Shown here: positions 1-9,500 of the stretch, piece after piece
Position numbering within the stretch: the stretch's first letter is position 1
Layout of the letters: each line of letters opens with the position of its first letter
Source of the DNA: Syntrophus sp963665935
GTDB taxonomy: Bacteria; Desulfobacterota; Syntrophia; Syntrophales; Syntrophaceae
Reading direction: 5' to 3'
Length of the DNA: 64,000 nucleotides
Assembly: GCA_963665935.1 (NCBI GenBank)
Contig: OY762510.1
Location: forward strand, 62,001 to 126,000
Translations under genes and position numbers: made by a program
Notes under the pieces: generated by a model
What the model was told of the DNA's origin: nothing
What the model saw: only the letters and a program-made list of their open reading frames with translations
The model's database searches: none

Positions 1-537
1 AGGGTATTCCAGCAATCCGAAGGAAAGAGAATCTTCAGACGCCGATTCGGCATTTCCCAGAACGCCGGGGACAAGACGCGAAACGGCATCAACCAGAATC
101 ATTGCCGGCAATTCGCCGCCCGTCAGGACGTAATCTCCGATGGAGATTTCCCGATTGGCAAGCTTTGTCCGAATCCTCTCATCAACGCCTTCATAGTGTC
201 CACAAAGAAGGACAATCCGGGAATGCCTTGAGAGTTCTTCCGCAACGGTCTGGTTAAAGACCTGCCCCTGCGGCGTCAAAAGAACGATCGGAATCGCTTC
301 TCTGTCCGCCCCGATAGACCGGAGAGCCTTATCCACAGGCTCAACCTTCATCAACATTCCACCACCACCGCCATAGGGGGCATCGTCCGTCATCCGGTGG
401 CGATCCTCCGTATAGTCACGGATGTTGTGAAGGCAGATTTGAACCAGTCCCTTCTCCTGCGCCTTCTTCAAAAGGCTGGAGCTGAAGGGGGAATCAAACA
501 TCTCAGGAAAGGTGGAAAGAATATCGAATCGGATCAC
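1..537 (-). CDS. trmD: tRNA (guanine-37-N1)-methyltransferase, 3' part outside window
   Basis: TrmD methylates G37 next to the anticodon of several tRNAs, using SAM, and so guards against frameshifting. The minus strand reads from a GTG at 537 as MIRFDILSTFPEMFDSPF, the usual TrmD N-terminus. Further on are the SAM-binding knot segments YGGGGGMLMK, LLCGHYEGVDER and IGDYVLTGGELPA. An AGGAAAGAG Shine-Dalgarno sequence sits a few bases before the GTG. The frame stays open to base 1, so about 179 residues are visible and the C-terminal part lies outside. It starts 11 nt after the rimM stop, in the classical rpsP-khpA-rimM-trmD order. Confidence 0.95.
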   Translation of the reverse strand, partial: MIRFDILSTFPEMFDSPFSSSLLKKAQEKGLVQICLHNIRDYTEDRHRMTDDAPYGGGGGMLMKVEPVDKALRSIGADREAIPIVLLTPQGQVFNQTVAEELSRHSRIVLLCGHYEGVDERIRTKLANREISIGDYVLTGGELPAMILVDAVSRLVPGVLGNAESASEDSLSFGLLEYP

Positions 538-548
538 AGGACTCTTTC

Positions 549-1049
549 CTAAAGCCCTTTCAGCAGCCGCACAACCATTTCCTGCTTTTCAAAATCAATC
601 TTCAGTATAACATCTGAAATCGCCGGTAGAAGAATCTCCCGCTCCCCGCCGCTGCAGACGTAAACGTCATTGCTGCCCGTCGCGAAGATGCTCTCGATGG
701 TTCCCAGATAGTTCCCCTCTTCCGTCAAAACTCTCAGGCCGATCAAATCCCGCCAGTAATACTCATCTGCCGAAAGCTGGGCGTGGGCATCCTCCGGGAT
801 CAACACCCGGCATCCGACGAGCTTCTGCGCCTCCTCGACGGTATTGACCGTTTCAAGCTCCAGGAAGAAAAAAGTCAAATGGGAATCGATTTTTCTTACC
901 GGATGGTTTACAGGCTCCTCTTTCCCCCTGGCGATCAAGACCTCACCGAGGGAGTCAAGGTCCTCCTCTGCATCGGCATAGGATTTAACCTTCATCCGAC
1001 CCTTCAAACCATGCGCTTTTACGATTTCCCCGATTTCAAAGAACTTCAT
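549..1049 (-). CDS. rimM: 16S rRNA processing / ribosome maturation factor RimM
   Basis: RimM helps the 30S head domain to mature and binds protein S19. The 166-residue length is normal for the family. The N-terminal domain carries the typical IGEIVKAHGLKGRMKVKSY segment. The C-terminal PRC-barrel-like half contains YYWRDLIGLRVLTEEG and GSNDVYVC. It starts 8 nt after the khpA stop and is followed by trmD, so the genes are probably co-transcribed. Confidence is high because both sequence and neighbours agree. Confidence 0.97.
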   Translation of the reverse strand: MKFFEIGEIVKAHGLKGRMKVKSYADAEEDLDSLGEVLIARGKEEPVNHPVRKIDSHLTFFFLELETVNTVEEAQKLVGCRVLIPEDAHAQLSADEYYWRDLIGLRVLTEEGNYLGTIESIFATGSNDVYVCSGGEREILLPAISDVILKIDFEKQEMVVRLLKGL

Positions 1050-1057
1050 GCAAGGGT

Positions 1058-1288
1058 TTACTCGATGATCTCCAGCACGGCCCTCTTGCGAAGCTTCGTT
1101 GATGCCGCACTCAAGATCGTCCTCATTGCCTTTGCGGTTCTGCCTTGTTTGCCGATCACCTTACCCAGGTCTTCCTTTGCCACTCGAAGTTCGATCACGG
1201 ATGTCTGTTCACCGACCACCTCAGAAACTTCGACTGCTTCGGTGTTGTCTACCAACGCTTGAGCAATGTACTTGATCAAATCTTTCAT
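1058..1288 (-). CDS. khpA: KH-domain RNA-binding protein KhpA (YlqC type)
   Basis: A 76-residue protein made of a single KH RNA-binding domain. The signature GKVIGKQGRTAKAMRTIL holds the GxxG loop that contacts single-stranded RNA. A longer frame opens at a GTG at 1303, but the GGAGG sequence overlaps that codon and sits 8 nt before the ATG at 1288, so the ATG is the better start. In other bacteria KhpA acts with KhpB in RNA regulation and cell elongation. It is placed between rpsP and rimM, its usual position. No khpB is visible here. Confidence 0.93.
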   Translation of the reverse strand: MKDLIKYIAQALVDNTEAVEVSEVVGEQTSVIELRVAKEDLGKVIGKQGRTAKAMRTILSAASTKLRKRAVLEIIE

Positions 1289-1459
1289 CGTCGTAACCTC
1301 CACGGAATCATCCTCAATAAAACCTTCTGTAGATATCGACTTTTAACGGCATCCCCTTCCGGCACAAAGCACTTACTTACAGACGAAATGCATCCACCAG
1401 AGACATATCATGCCCTTGGCGACTTGTTTTTTCCAGGATTCCAGGGTCAGTTTCGGCAG

Positions 1460-1711
1460 TTACGCCCCAACTTTAATCCCCTTTTTCTGAAGGAGCTGAG
1501 AAACCGTCAACGTCGGTTTCGCCCCTTTGGATAGCCATTCCAACAGCCTGCTTTCCTGAAGATTGACTTCTGCAGGATCTTTCCCTGGATCGTAATTGCC
1601 TACAATCTCCAGGAACCTTCCATCACGGGGAGATTCGGAATCAGTTATCACAATTCTGTAAAACGGTTTCTTCTTTGCTCCCATGCGCGCTAATCTTATC
1701 TTGACTGCCAT
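1460..1711 (-). CDS. rpsP: 30S ribosomal protein S16
   Basis: An 83-residue protein that starts MAVKIRLARMGAKKKPFYRI and contains DGRFLEIVGNYDP, both diagnostic of S16. S16 binds 16S rRNA in the body of the small subunit. It lies 76 nt after ffh and 171 nt before khpA. A GGGAGG sequence stands before the start. The 171-nt gap on its downstream side is long for this operon, and I see no clear terminator in it. Confidence 0.98.
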   Translation of the reverse strand: MAVKIRLARMGAKKKPFYRIVITDSESPRDGRFLEIVGNYDPGKDPAEVNLQESRLLEWLSKGAKPTLTVSQLLQKKGIKVGA

Positions 1712-1787
1712 CCTCTTTGCTAAATACCTCCCAATGATATAATTTTAGAATTATTATGGTTTATTTTCTAACACAGCTTTAACTTTT

Positions 1788-3122
1788 TTAAAAGCGGAAA
1801 TTGCCCCTCCGCAGAGCTTTCAGTCCTCCCTTTGAGGTGAACCGCTTCATCATCTTTTTGATTTCGGCATAGTTTTTCAGCAGCTGATTGACATCCTGCA
1901 CGGACGTGCCGCTTCCCAGGGCAATCCTTTTTCTTCTCCGCCCGTCGATCAACAGATAATTGTTGCGTTCCTTGATGGTCATGGAATCGATGATGGCCAT
2001 AATCTTGACCAGTTCCCTCTCGTCCGGCGCAGCCTGCTTCAAGGATTTGATCTTATTGAAGCCGGGGATCATCCCCATGATGTCCTGCAGGGAACCCATC
2101 TTCTTGATCTGCAGCAGCTGCTCCCGAAAATCCCCAAGGGTAAACTCATTCTTCCGGATTCTCTGCTCCAGTTCACGGGCCTTCTTCTCATCGACCACCG
2201 TCTGGGCTTTTTCAACGAGACTGAGGATATCGCCCATTCCCAGGATGCGGGAAGCCATGCGCTCCGGATGGAAGACCTCCATGGCGTCGATTTTTTCCCC
2301 GACCCCCACATACTTGAGGGGCTTGCCGATGACCGCCTTGAGCGACAGGGCCGCCCCGCCACGGGCATCGCCATCCATCTTGGTCATGATGACGCCGTCG
2401 ATCCCCAGCATCTCATTGAATTTCGCGGCGACATTGACCGCATCCTGACCGGTCATGGCATCGGCGACAAAGAGAATCTCCGAAGGATTCACCGCGCTTT
2501 TGATCTGCTTCAGTTCCTCCATCATCTCGGCATCGATGTGCAGACGTCCGGCGGTATCCAGAATGAGGACTTCGTAACCCTTCCGCTTGGATTCTTCAAC
2601 GGCCTCAACGCAGATCTTTACGGGATTCTGCTTGCTGTCGGCGGCAATGACCGGGGCGCCGATCTTCTCCCCCATCACCCTTAACTGCTCCATGGCCGCC
2701 GGGCGGTAGACGTCGGCGGAAACGAGACCGACCCGTTTTCCGCTCTTTGCAAGAACCCGGGCCAGCTTCACGGACGTGGTCGTTTTTCCACAGCCCTGAA
2801 GTCCGACGAGCATGATCGGTGCGGGAAAGCGGTTCCCGAATTTCAGCTGGCTGCTCGTTCCTCCCAGGAGCTCCACAAGCCGGTCATAGACAATTTTGAC
2901 GATCTGCTGGCCGGGCGTGATGCTCTCCAGGACATCCTGCCCGATCGCCCGGGACCGGACATCCTCGATAAAGTCCTTCACGACCTTGAAATTGACATCC
3001 GCCTCCAACAGGGCCATGCGGATTTCCTTCAGGGCCTCCTGGACGTTTTCCTCATCCAGACGTCCCCGGCCCTTCAGCCTTTTAAATACCCCTTCGAGTT
3101 TTTCCGCTAAGTTTTCAAACAT
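1788..3122 (-). CDS. ffh: Signal recognition particle GTPase Ffh
   Basis: Ffh binds signal sequences and 4.5S RNA and delivers nascent membrane proteins to FtsY. The 444 residues cover the N domain (about 1-90), the G domain with P-loop GLQGCGKTTT near 107-116, DTAGRLHID and TKMDGDARGG, and the C-terminal M domain with MGSLQDIMGMIPGFNKIKS. Its start lies 19 nt downstream of the SPOR-gene stop, so these two genes may share a transcript. The rpsP to trmD genes follow. Confidence 0.98.
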   Translation of the reverse strand: MFENLAEKLEGVFKRLKGRGRLDEENVQEALKEIRMALLEADVNFKVVKDFIEDVRSRAIGQDVLESITPGQQIVKIVYDRLVELLGGTSSQLKFGNRFPAPIMLVGLQGCGKTTTSVKLARVLAKSGKRVGLVSADVYRPAAMEQLRVMGEKIGAPVIAADSKQNPVKICVEAVEESKRKGYEVLILDTAGRLHIDAEMMEELKQIKSAVNPSEILFVADAMTGQDAVNVAAKFNEMLGIDGVIMTKMDGDARGGAALSLKAVIGKPLKYVGVGEKIDAMEVFHPERMASRILGMGDILSLVEKAQTVVDEKKARELEQRIRKNEFTLGDFREQLLQIKKMGSLQDIMGMIPGFNKIKSLKQAAPDERELVKIMAIIDSMTIKERNNYLLIDGRRRKRIALGSGTSVQDVNQLLKNYAEIKKMMKRFTSKGGLKALRRGNFRF

Positions 3123-3141
3123 TTTGAGAGAAATCTCCCCC

Positions 3142-4167
3142 TTATTTCTTTTCCTTGGAAGCGGAGGGCGCGGTCGCTTTTGCTTCCCCCTCCGGACGAA
3201 TAAATCCCTTGGAACCCGTACTCTTTGCTACATTCGTTACGGCTTCGGCCGCCTTTTCGTGGCTGGAAAAACCACCGATCGTCAGCCGGTACCACTTTCC
3301 CTTTCCCGGCAGCTCCATCGGCACGAGCCTTGGTGCATAACCCATCGATTTCAATTTTGATACAACCTGTTCGGCTTTGTCTTTCTCCTTATAGGATCCG
3401 ACCTGGATCATAAAGGTCTGCCCAGCCGGCTTTTTTCCTTTGTCTTCCGGCTTGATCTCCTTTTTGTCCTGACCCTTGTCGACTTTCTTATCAGCCGCAA
3501 TAATTTTTTCTATTTTATCCGCGTTCTTCTTTTCAGCCGGGATGGCCTTCTCTGATTTCCGCTCGGCTTTCTTTTCCTCCGCGGGCGTTTTTACTTCCCG
3601 AACCTTTTCAGGAACCGCCTTTGCGACGATTCTCTCCTCCGTTTTACCCTGGAAGGCAGTCTCTACTTTACCATGAGGAGGTACGGCCCGCTCTTCTTTT
3701 TTCCCTCCCGCCGGTTTATTTCCCGGCAAAGGACCTTTCGCCGGAGCGGGTGGAACCGTGGGAGCCGCCACCATCTTCTGGCCCGGCGGGACAACCGGCG
3801 CTACGGGGACGGTTTCTGTGACCCCGTTTTCGGAAGGCGGTTTTTTCAGGCTGTTGCTCTTTTTCGACAGCGTATCGTACACGGAAAGATCGTATTCGGA
3901 TTTCTCACTCGGGGGATTCGCTTTTCCGGCTTCCCGAACCGCAATGACGGTCTTGTCGTTCTTCGGCGTACCGGAACCACCCAGCGCTCCCCCAATTTTT
4001 TCAGGAATCCCCCAGGAATATTTCTCCGGGTAGGCATCCATCTCCTTCCCGACTTTCACTCCGTAGAGGAAAGAAAAAAATACGAGCAGGGACATGCCGA
4101 AGACAAAGAGGGTAAGCCCCCACTTCCCCAATCGGAATTCAAAACGTTTGACATTATCGGTAGCCAT
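3142..4167 (-). CDS. SPOR-domain membrane protein
   Basis: A 341-residue bitopic inner-membrane protein. One hydrophobic segment (about residues 15-36, LTLFVFGMSLLVFFSFLYGV) follows a short cytoplasmic tail. A long Lys/Glu/Ala/Pro-rich linker (about 60-245) comes next, then a C-terminal SPOR domain starting TFMIQVGSYKEKDKAEQVV. SPOR domains bind denuded glycan strands at the septum, so a role in division-site peptidoglycan is likely. It is comparable to FtsN or DedD in layout, but the linker has no motif that fixes the ortholog. It lies 158 nt after argS. Confidence 0.88.
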   Translation of the reverse strand: MATDNVKRFEFRLGKWGLTLFVFGMSLLVFFSFLYGVKVGKEMDAYPEKYSWGIPEKIGGALGGSGTPKNDKTVIAVREAGKANPPSEKSEYDLSVYDTLSKKSNSLKKPPSENGVTETVPVAPVVPPGQKMVAAPTVPPAPAKGPLPGNKPAGGKKEERAVPPHGKVETAFQGKTEERIVAKAVPEKVREVKTPAEEKKAERKSEKAIPAEKKNADKIEKIIAADKKVDKGQDKKEIKPEDKGKKPAGQTFMIQVGSYKEKDKAEQVVSKLKSMGYAPRLVPMELPGKGKWYRLTIGGFSSHEKAAEAVTNVAKSTGSKGFIRPEGEAKATAPSASKEKK

Positions 4168-4325
4168 GTCTCACCAAATACCTGACAGCACTTCCATATT
4201 CCAATGCCCTGTTCAAGCAGGCTCTTCGCTGACCACCCTGCCGGTCCCTCAATGTATGGCCTGCATCCGCCTGCATCACCGCTTCGCCCTGTCATCATCT
4301 TCGATCCGGAGATCCGGAACTGGAA

Positions 4326-6005
4326 CTACATCTTTTCCGGGGCGGACACGCCCAGGACGGTCAAGGCGTTGTTCAAGACGATTCTGATGCATTTCATCAG
4401 GAAAAGCCTTGCCTGCGTTATCGCTTCGTCTTCTGAAATCACCTTGTATTTGTTATAGTAACTGTGAAACAGCCCGGCCAGGTCGTTCAGATAAAAGGTG
4501 ATCCGATGGGGTTCAAGCGTCCGGGCACTTCCCTCGACGATCTCCGGAAAACGGATCAGGGCCTTGATCATGGCAATTTCTTCCGGTATTGTCAGAAGCT
4601 GCGGATCCACCTCAGCGGGAGCGGGCACCTCGATCCCCCGTTCCTGGGCCATCCGCAGAATGCTGCAGATCCGGGCATGGGCGTACTGGACATAATACAC
4701 CGGGTTTTCATTGGACTGCTTCTTGGCCAACTCCAGATCGAAGTCAAGGTGACTGTCCGATCGGCGCATCAGGAAATTGTAGCGGGCCGCATCGCGCCCC
4801 ACCTCGTCAACCACTTCCTTCATCGTGACAAATTCGCCGGACCGCGTAGACATCGCCACGGGCTTGCCGTCGCGCAGGAGGTTGACCAGTTGCACCAGAA
4901 CGACGCGCAGGGCGTCCTTGGAGTGTCCCAGGGCCTGGATTCCGGCGTGCATCCGGGGGATATATCCATGATGATCCGCCCCCCAGATGTCGATGACCGA
5001 ATCGAATCCCCGTTCATATTTGTTCTTGTGATAGGCGATGTCCGCGGCAAAATAAGTGGGCTCGCCGTTCTTGCGGACCACGACCCGGTCCTTGTCATCC
5101 CCGAAATCCGTGGTCTTGAACCACAGGGTTTCATCCTCGCGATAGATAAAGCCCTTGTCTTCCAGGTCGCCCAGCAGTCTGGCGACTCCGTCATTGACAT
5201 AGAGGACACGTTCGCTGAAATACTGATCGAAGACGATGCCGAAATCTTTCAGATCCTTCTTGATGTCCTCGAGAATGATCCCGGCGGCATAATCGGTAAA
5301 GGATCGAATCGTCTCTTTTTCATCCTTTGCCAGGTAAAGGTCTCCGTCTCTCTTCAGGATTTCTCCGGCAATGTCCCGGATGTAATCCCCCTGATAGCAG
5401 GTGTCGGGAAACTCAACGGATTTCCCCAGCAGTTCGAGATAGCGATACCAGACCGATTTGCCCAGATTGTTCATCTGGTTGCCTGCGTCATTGATGTAGT
5501 ATTCCCGGAAGATGTCATAGCCGGACATCGCCAGGATGTTCGCGATCACATCACCGACCACCGCGCCGCGGGCATGCCCGATGTGCAGCGGCCCCGTGGG
5601 ATTGGCGCTGACGAATTCCACCTGGACTTTCCTGCCCTGCCCCGTATCAGCCGATCCATAACGATTCGCGAGGCGTTCAATGTCCTTCAGCTCTTCCGCC
5701 CAGACTTCCTCCCGGACAAAGAAATTGATGAATCCCGGGCCGGCAATCTCGCATTTTTCCAGGAAACGCCCTTCATCCCGAAGATGACCGGTAATCATCT
5801 CGGCAATCTTGCGGGGACTCATTCTCGCGGAAGATGCCAGGATCATGGCCAGGTTTGTGGCGTAATCCCCATGGGCCGCGTCCTTTGTCATTTCCATCTC
5901 CACCGGAGGGAGATTTTCCAGTTTCAGCAAGCCTTCCGCAATACAGGCGTTTGCCGCCTCTTTAACCAGCGCTGTCAAGCGATGCTTTATTGATCCGTCA
6001 ACCAT
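4326..6005 (-). CDS. argS: Arginyl-tRNA synthetase
   Basis: Class I synthetase that charges tRNA-Arg. The 559 residues are normal length. The N-terminal tRNA-binding additional domain runs over about 1-110. The ATP-binding HIGH motif is intact as GPLHIGHARGAVVGD (HIGH at about 141-144). The second motif is the degenerate AMSTRSGEF form common in ArgRS. The C-terminal anticodon-binding domain ends near VLGVSAPEKM. The start ATG has only a weak AAGG upstream, at about 14 nt. A terminator for the preceding small gene lies 75 nt upstream, so argS probably has its own promoter in that short gap. Confidence 0.97.
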   Translation of the reverse strand: MVDGSIKHRLTALVKEAANACIAEGLLKLENLPPVEMEMTKDAAHGDYATNLAMILASSARMSPRKIAEMITGHLRDEGRFLEKCEIAGPGFINFFVREEVWAEELKDIERLANRYGSADTGQGRKVQVEFVSANPTGPLHIGHARGAVVGDVIANILAMSGYDIFREYYINDAGNQMNNLGKSVWYRYLELLGKSVEFPDTCYQGDYIRDIAGEILKRDGDLYLAKDEKETIRSFTDYAAGIILEDIKKDLKDFGIVFDQYFSERVLYVNDGVARLLGDLEDKGFIYREDETLWFKTTDFGDDKDRVVVRKNGEPTYFAADIAYHKNKYERGFDSVIDIWGADHHGYIPRMHAGIQALGHSKDALRVVLVQLVNLLRDGKPVAMSTRSGEFVTMKEVVDEVGRDAARYNFLMRRSDSHLDFDLELAKKQSNENPVYYVQYAHARICSILRMAQERGIEVPAPAEVDPQLLTIPEEIAMIKALIRFPEIVEGSARTLEPHRITFYLNDLAGLFHSYYNKYKVISEDEAITQARLFLMKCIRIVLNNALTVLGVSAPEKM

Positions 6006-6079
6006 ACAATGCCTATGACCTTAACGATGATCCCTTCTTTAACAAAAGCAGCCCCGCTTTCCCTTCCTTTCCGAACATT

Positions 6080-6107
6080 AAAAAAAGTTGGCCGTTGAGA
6101 CCAACTT
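6080..6107 (-). terminator. Intrinsic terminator after the four-cysteine small gene
   Basis: On the minus strand a 7-bp stem AAGTTGG/CCAACTT with a 9-nt loop runs directly into seven T residues. It stands 86 nt downstream of the small cysteine-rich gene and 75 nt before argS, and so separates the two transcripts. Confidence 0.7.
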
Positions 6108-6193
6108 CCCGGAATGAGGGCAACTTCAGGGTGCTGCCGACATTTAATATTTTACCTAGACTTGATTATTTCCCCGTGCCTCGCCCTGCCCTT

Positions 6194-6364
6194 TCAGGAA
6201 CTGCGGTCCTTCTTCTCCGCTTCATCGATATCCTTATCCTTGATGGAAAGGTCCCGGCTGTAATCCGGGCAGCGGACATTTCCCAGGGAATCCGTTACCA
6301 CGTTGAATCGCTTCTGGCAATTGGCTCTCCATGCACAAATAGGACAGACCTTTCTTTCAGACAT
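6194..6364 (-). CDS. Small four-cysteine protein (56 aa), function unknown
   Basis: A 56-residue frame begins MSERKVCPICAWRANCQK and ends DIDEAEKKDRSS. It has CxxC, a third cysteine six residues on (C16), and a fourth in RCPDYSRDL (C32), so a zinc or iron-sulfur knuckle is likely. The ATG at 6364 has a strong GGGAGGG Shine-Dalgarno sequence at good spacing, and an intrinsic terminator follows the stop. These signals and the coding look support a real gene despite its size. I recall similar short CPIC proteins in deltaproteobacterial genomes but cannot name a function. Confidence 0.75.
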   Translation of the reverse strand: MSERKVCPICAWRANCQKRFNVVTDSLGNVRCPDYSRDLSIKDKDIDEAEKKDRSS

Positions 6365-6394
6365 CTATGAACCCTCCCACTACAGCTTGCAACT

Positions 6395-6414
6395 TTTTTA
6401 TACTGGTATAAAAA
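6395..6414. promoter_or_regulatory. Perfect AT-rich palindrome upstream of the small gene
   Basis: Nine-base arms TTTTTATAC/GTATAAAAA flank a 2-nt centre, 31 nt upstream of the 6364 start codon. It contains -10-like TATAC and TATAAA. This fits an operator over the promoter of the small gene, but it could be chance in AT-rich DNA. The rest of 6415-6599 shows nothing recognisable. Confidence 0.3.
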
Positions 6415-6599
6415 CAGAAGAATCGTCTCTGTTTATCAGACAATCATTAAATTTGAAGAGTATTATCACCAGAATAAAGCTCACGATGCGGGTCATGGAA
6501 AAAACACGGATGAAATGTCTTCAAACTTGCGGTTACACTATCTTTATGTGTATTTGAAGTCAAGATATTTTATAGTTTCTCTCTGGCACACGGGGAGGG

Positions 6600-9500
6600 T
6601 TACAGCTGCCAGCTCTCGGCCAATACGCCGACATAGGTCAGATCGGCCTGCAGGGCCTCGTATTTCTCGAGGACATCCATTTCGGAATCGTCATTGATGT
6701 CGCTCATCGCATTGACGATGTTCTCGATGTCCGCTCGCTTCATGTAGTAACCGCCACCAACCTCCAAGCACTCCACCCCATAATCCGCATTCGAAAACTG
6801 GTTTTCAACCACCACGCAACTCGATTTGTCGAGGAACAGATAGAGATCCTCATTCTGCTTCACAAGCACGGGATCGCTCTGCCCGATACCGTCCACGAGA
6901 CGCAGGATGTCGACATCCTCTTGAAAAGTACTGTAGTCATTGAGAGTATCCTGCCCATCACCAAGGCGAAAGAGGTATGTGTCGCTGCCCACACCACCGT
7001 CCAGCGTATCGTTTCCCGCCCGCCCATCGAGGGTATCGTTTCCTGCACCGGTGTTCAAAATATTGATCGCATCATTCCCTGTCAAAACATTACTCAGGAT
7101 ATTGCCGGTTCCGTTGATTGCCGCACTGCCGGTCAGGGTCAACCTCTCAACATGACTTCCCAGACTATAAGTGATGGAACTTTGGACTGTATCAATCCCC
7201 TCATTTGGATCTTCATAAACATAATCTCCTATATTGTCTACGACATAGACGTCATTCCCTACGTTGCCGTACATGGAATCGGCGCCCACGCCGCCGTCCA
7301 GTTTATCATTTCCTGCACTCCCTTTGAGGATGTCATTGCCTTCATAGCCATACATCTTGTCATTTGACGTTGAGCCAGTCCGGAAATCATTACCCGATGT
7401 GCCGTAAACCCTGTAGCCCTCAGCAACCAGTTCCACCGTTGTCAGGATCTCCCCGTCCGAGAATTTGAAGCGGTCCAAACGATAATTATCATCTGAAGAA
7501 AACCATTGGCTTATATGGACCACATCACCCGTGTCCTTGATCCGGACGTCCAGTTCATTCCACGCTGTCATGATGAATTCCACATCCTTGCGGTTTACAT
7601 CCCCGGTAAACTGCAAGGTATCAACCCCGGGATCGCCACCGTCATGATTCATGATCCGGTCTTCACCATCACCCCGGGTAAACTGATACGTGTCCCGCCC
7701 TTCATTCCCCAGAAGACAATCGTTGCCTGCACCGCCGATTAAAATATCATTCCCTGTACCGCCAGTGAGGGTGTCATTTCCCGAACCACCACGTAGAGTA
7801 TCATTCCCTGCACCACCATTGAGCGTGTCGTCGCCTTCATAGCCGTACATCCTGTCATTTGATGTCGATCCGAAGCGGTAGTCAATGCCAGACGTGCCGT
7901 AAACCCTGTAGCCCTCGGCCACCAGTTCTGCCGTTGTCAGGATCTCCCCATCCGAGAATTTGAAACGGTCCAAACGATAATTGGCATCAGATGAAAACCA
8001 AAGGCTTAAATGAACCACATCCCCCGTCTCCTTGATCCGAACGTCCAGTTCATTTCCAGGTGCCATGATGAATTCCACATCCCCACGTTTGACATCCCCT
8101 GTGAACTCCAGGGTATCCACTCCGGAATCGCCGCCGTCATGATTCATGATCCGGTCTTCACCATCACCTCGTGTAAATTGATACGTGTCCCGCCCTTCAT
8201 TCCCCAGAAGGCAATCGTTGCCAGTGCCGCCGATCAAAATATCGTTCCCTGCACCACCGGTAAGGTTGTCATCTCCCGGACCGCCGTATAAGGTGTCATT
8301 CCCGGCTCCGCCATTGAACGAATCGTTTCCTTCATAGCCGTACATCCTGTCATTTGACGTCGATCCTGTCCGGCTGTCACTATTAGACGTGCCGTAAACC
8401 TTGTAACCCTTTTCCACAAGTTCCGCTGTTGTCAGGACCTCCCCATCCGAAAATTTGAAACGGTCCAAACGATAATTGGCATCCGAAGAAAACCAATTAT
8501 TGATATTAATCGCTTCGTCCGTATCCTTGATCCGAACACTCAGTTCATTTCCAGCCGTCATGATGAATTCCACATCCCTGCGGATGACATCCTCTGTGAA
8601 CTCCAGGGTATCCACTCCAGTATCCCCACGATCATGATTCACAATCCGGTCTTCACCATCACCCCGCGAAAATTGATACGTGTCGCTTCCTTCATTCCCC
8701 AGAAGACAATCGTTGCCCGGACCGCCGATTAAAAGATCATTCCCTGAACCGCCAGTTAGGTTGTCATCTCCCGGACCGCCTAGCAACGTATCCTCTCCGG
8801 CGCCGCCGTCGAGCGAATCATTACCTTCACCTCCATCAATTTTATCGCTGTTTCCTCCGCTATAAAGATGATCATTCCCGGCATATCCATAGACCAAATC
8901 TTTCCAACCAGCCTGTGTTGCCGTGTCGTTTCCCGGACCCAAGCGAACCACATTCCTGCCTGCCTCTTCAATGATCTGCACCAATTCTTCGCTCTGAGAC
9001 GCAAAGGCTTCGTAAAAGGACGAAAAATTTGTTTTCTCGTCCACATCCATCCCTCTTAAGGTTCTGACGAATTCCGTCAGGATCGACTTTCCTGAATCGT
9101 AATTCTCGTTCAGTTCATTCTGGATGTAATTTATTGCACCCCTCAGATCACCTTTGATGCACGAAGCATCCGCATCCCAGGAGTAGGTGATTTGGGAGTA
9201 AAGATCCTTGAGATGTGTCTGAACCATGAGGCGGCCGTATATTGACTCCAGCAAGATCTTGTAGGCATCGCTGAGATGAGAAATCGCCGCTTGTCCCGGA
9301 TCCGGCTTGGAATCCTGAAGGAAATCCTCTCCAATCATCTTCTCCAAGACCGCCAGTTTTCGCCCATCGAAAAAGTTGCCGCGGCTGGTCGGCGAGACGC
9401 CGTCGCTTCCCGTCCACTTGAAAAGAATCCGATCCATGAGGCCGCTACGGACAGCCGGGTCGGCTGCTGCGATAAACTGCTGGACAAGCAATTGCAACTG

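Noticed and set aside
4464..5993. 509-residue plus-strand frame
   Set aside because: It is the exact antisense of argS, has no recognisable motif or ribosome-binding site, and argS is certain.
5990..6370. 126-residue plus-strand frame
   Set aside because: It overlaps the argS start, a terminator and the four-cysteine gene, all better supported on the minus strand.
7346..8830. CRISPR-like repeat array
   Set aside because: The repeats are long, contiguous, in frame and protein-coding, without short constant repeats and unique spacers. The same holds for 59150-60031.
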